DNA from: Arenicella sp.
Lineage (GTDB): Bacteria; Pseudomonadota; Gammaproteobacteria; Arenicellales; Arenicellaceae
DNA: 7,186 nucleotides
NCBI GenBank assembly: GCA_023299895.1
Contig: JALZWI010000178.1
Location: forward strand, 1 to 7,186
Reading direction: 5' to 3'
This document shows, piece after piece, positions 6,610 to 7,186 of the stretch; within the stretch, counting starts at the first letter, position 1, and each line of letters begins with the position of its first letter. The translations under genes were made by a program, and so were the position numbers. The notes under the pieces are model-generated. The model worked only from the letters and a program-made list of their open reading frames with translations, did no database searches and was not told the DNA's origin.

Positions 6610-7186
6610 TGGCAAGAAAAGTAGCAATCGTTGAAGATGATTTTGACCAGCGAGAAAATTATGCAGATGCATTACAGCAATCTGGCTATGATGTCTCGAC
6701 CTATGCTAACCGTCACGATGCATTAGCCGGAATGAAAAAAAATATGCCAGATTTAGCGATCCTAGACATCATGCTAGAGGATGAAATGGATGGCGGATTT
6801 GACTTATGTCGGGATTTACGTGCGCTTTCTCCAACCTTACCTATTATTTTTTTGACCACACGCAATTCAGATATCGATCGTGTCTCAGGACTACGACTCG
6901 ATGCCTGGGACTATCTAACTAAACCTTTGAATATGCAGTTTTTAAGTGTTCGTATAAACTCCCTATTTCGAATTGTTGATAGTCTTGGCCGTAACAATAA
7001 TGAAGAAAATGATGCCGTTTTACTGGTTATCAATGAGTTAGAAATCGATGAAGATAGTATGTCGATCCGCTGGAAAGGTCAGGAATTAAGCCTTACCTTA
7101 ACTGAGTTTTGGTTAATTGAATCAATGGCACGCCACCCTGGTCATGTAAAAACCTATGAAAACATGATGCAAATCACTCGTCAAAG
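6609..7186 (+). CDS. pdsR: OmpR-family response regulator, PdsR-like (3' end cut by window)
   Basis: This is the cytosolic DNA-binding half of a two-component system; 192 residues are visible and the frame runs off the window. The receiver domain (about 4-120) has D10/D11 in the acidic pocket, phospho-acceptor D53 (LAILDIML), T83 and K105. From about residue 140 the winged-helix effector begins (LEIDEDSMSIRWKGQELSLT, TEFWLIESMARHPGHVKT); its recognition helix lies beyond the edge. RENYADAL, the extended LEDEMDGGFDLCRDLR and TEFWL..MARHPGHVK recall PdsR, the response regulator of the proteobacterial dedicated sortase system (TIGR03787). I recognise this from memory, so the symbol is tentative. 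The ATG is the only choice, as an in-frame TAA lies at 6585. No Shine-Dalgarno is seen; see the leader ORF. A possible extended -10, TGG then TAATAA (6510-6518), lies upstream. AWDY (99-102) replaces the common A-D/N-D-Y. Confidence 0.85.
   Translation, partial: MARKVAIVEDDFDQRENYADALQQSGYDVSTYANRHDALAGMKKNMPDLAILDIMLEDEMDGGFDLCRDLRALSPTLPIIFLTTRNSDIDRVSGLRLDAWDYLTKPLNMQFLSVRINSLFRIVDSLGRNNNEENDAVLLVINELEIDEDSMSIRWKGQELSLTLTEFWLIESMARHPGHVKTYENMMQITRQ

Overview
The window is AT-rich and looks like the chromosome of a marine gammaproteobacterium (Alteromonadales-like). This rests on a large TonB-dependent receptor of the type common in those bacteria and on a response regulator resembling PdsR of the proteobacterial dedicated sortase system. 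The taxonomic placement is inference; no rRNA or tRNA gene is present to confirm it.

Layout, left to right. (1) Positions 1-492, + strand: the 3' end of a gene whose product has a Glu-Pro repeat linker and a Trp/Gly-rich C-terminal domain I do not recognise. A strong Rho-independent terminator follows at 517-554. (2) Positions 555-845: a gene-poor stretch with several inverted repeats, one a perfect 10-bp stem, and a possible 31-codon ORF. (3) Positions 846-3390, - strand: an 821-residue TonB-dependent outer-membrane receptor with its own hairpin, terminator, ribosome binding site and a likely -10 box. Repeated motifs further upstream look like an operator. (4) Positions 3603-4478, - strand: a DUF1295 / steroid 5-alpha-reductase-like membrane enzyme, starting at GTG. 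(5) Positions 4636-6045, + strand, divergent from (4): a class V (SufS/CsdA-like) PLP enzyme with the active-site lysine and a cysteine placed as in cysteine desulfurases. (6) Positions 6122-6343, - strand: a 73-residue protein of unknown function, convergent with (5), with a small terminator. (7) Positions 6609-7186, + strand: the first 192 residues of an OmpR-type response regulator, cut by the window edge. A possible 16-codon leader ORF overlaps its start as TAATG.

Most genes here seem to be single transcription units rather than one operon. The receptor would bring a ligand across the outer membrane using TonB energy. The DUF1295 protein and PLP enzyme share a divergent intergenic region and may be co-regulated. 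If the response regulator is PdsR, the sortase, its histidine kinase and its targets should lie just right of the window. No complete new system is visible. The best leads are the structured region at 555-845, the putative operator at 3507-3551, the unassigned PLP enzyme, and the TAATG leader at the right edge.
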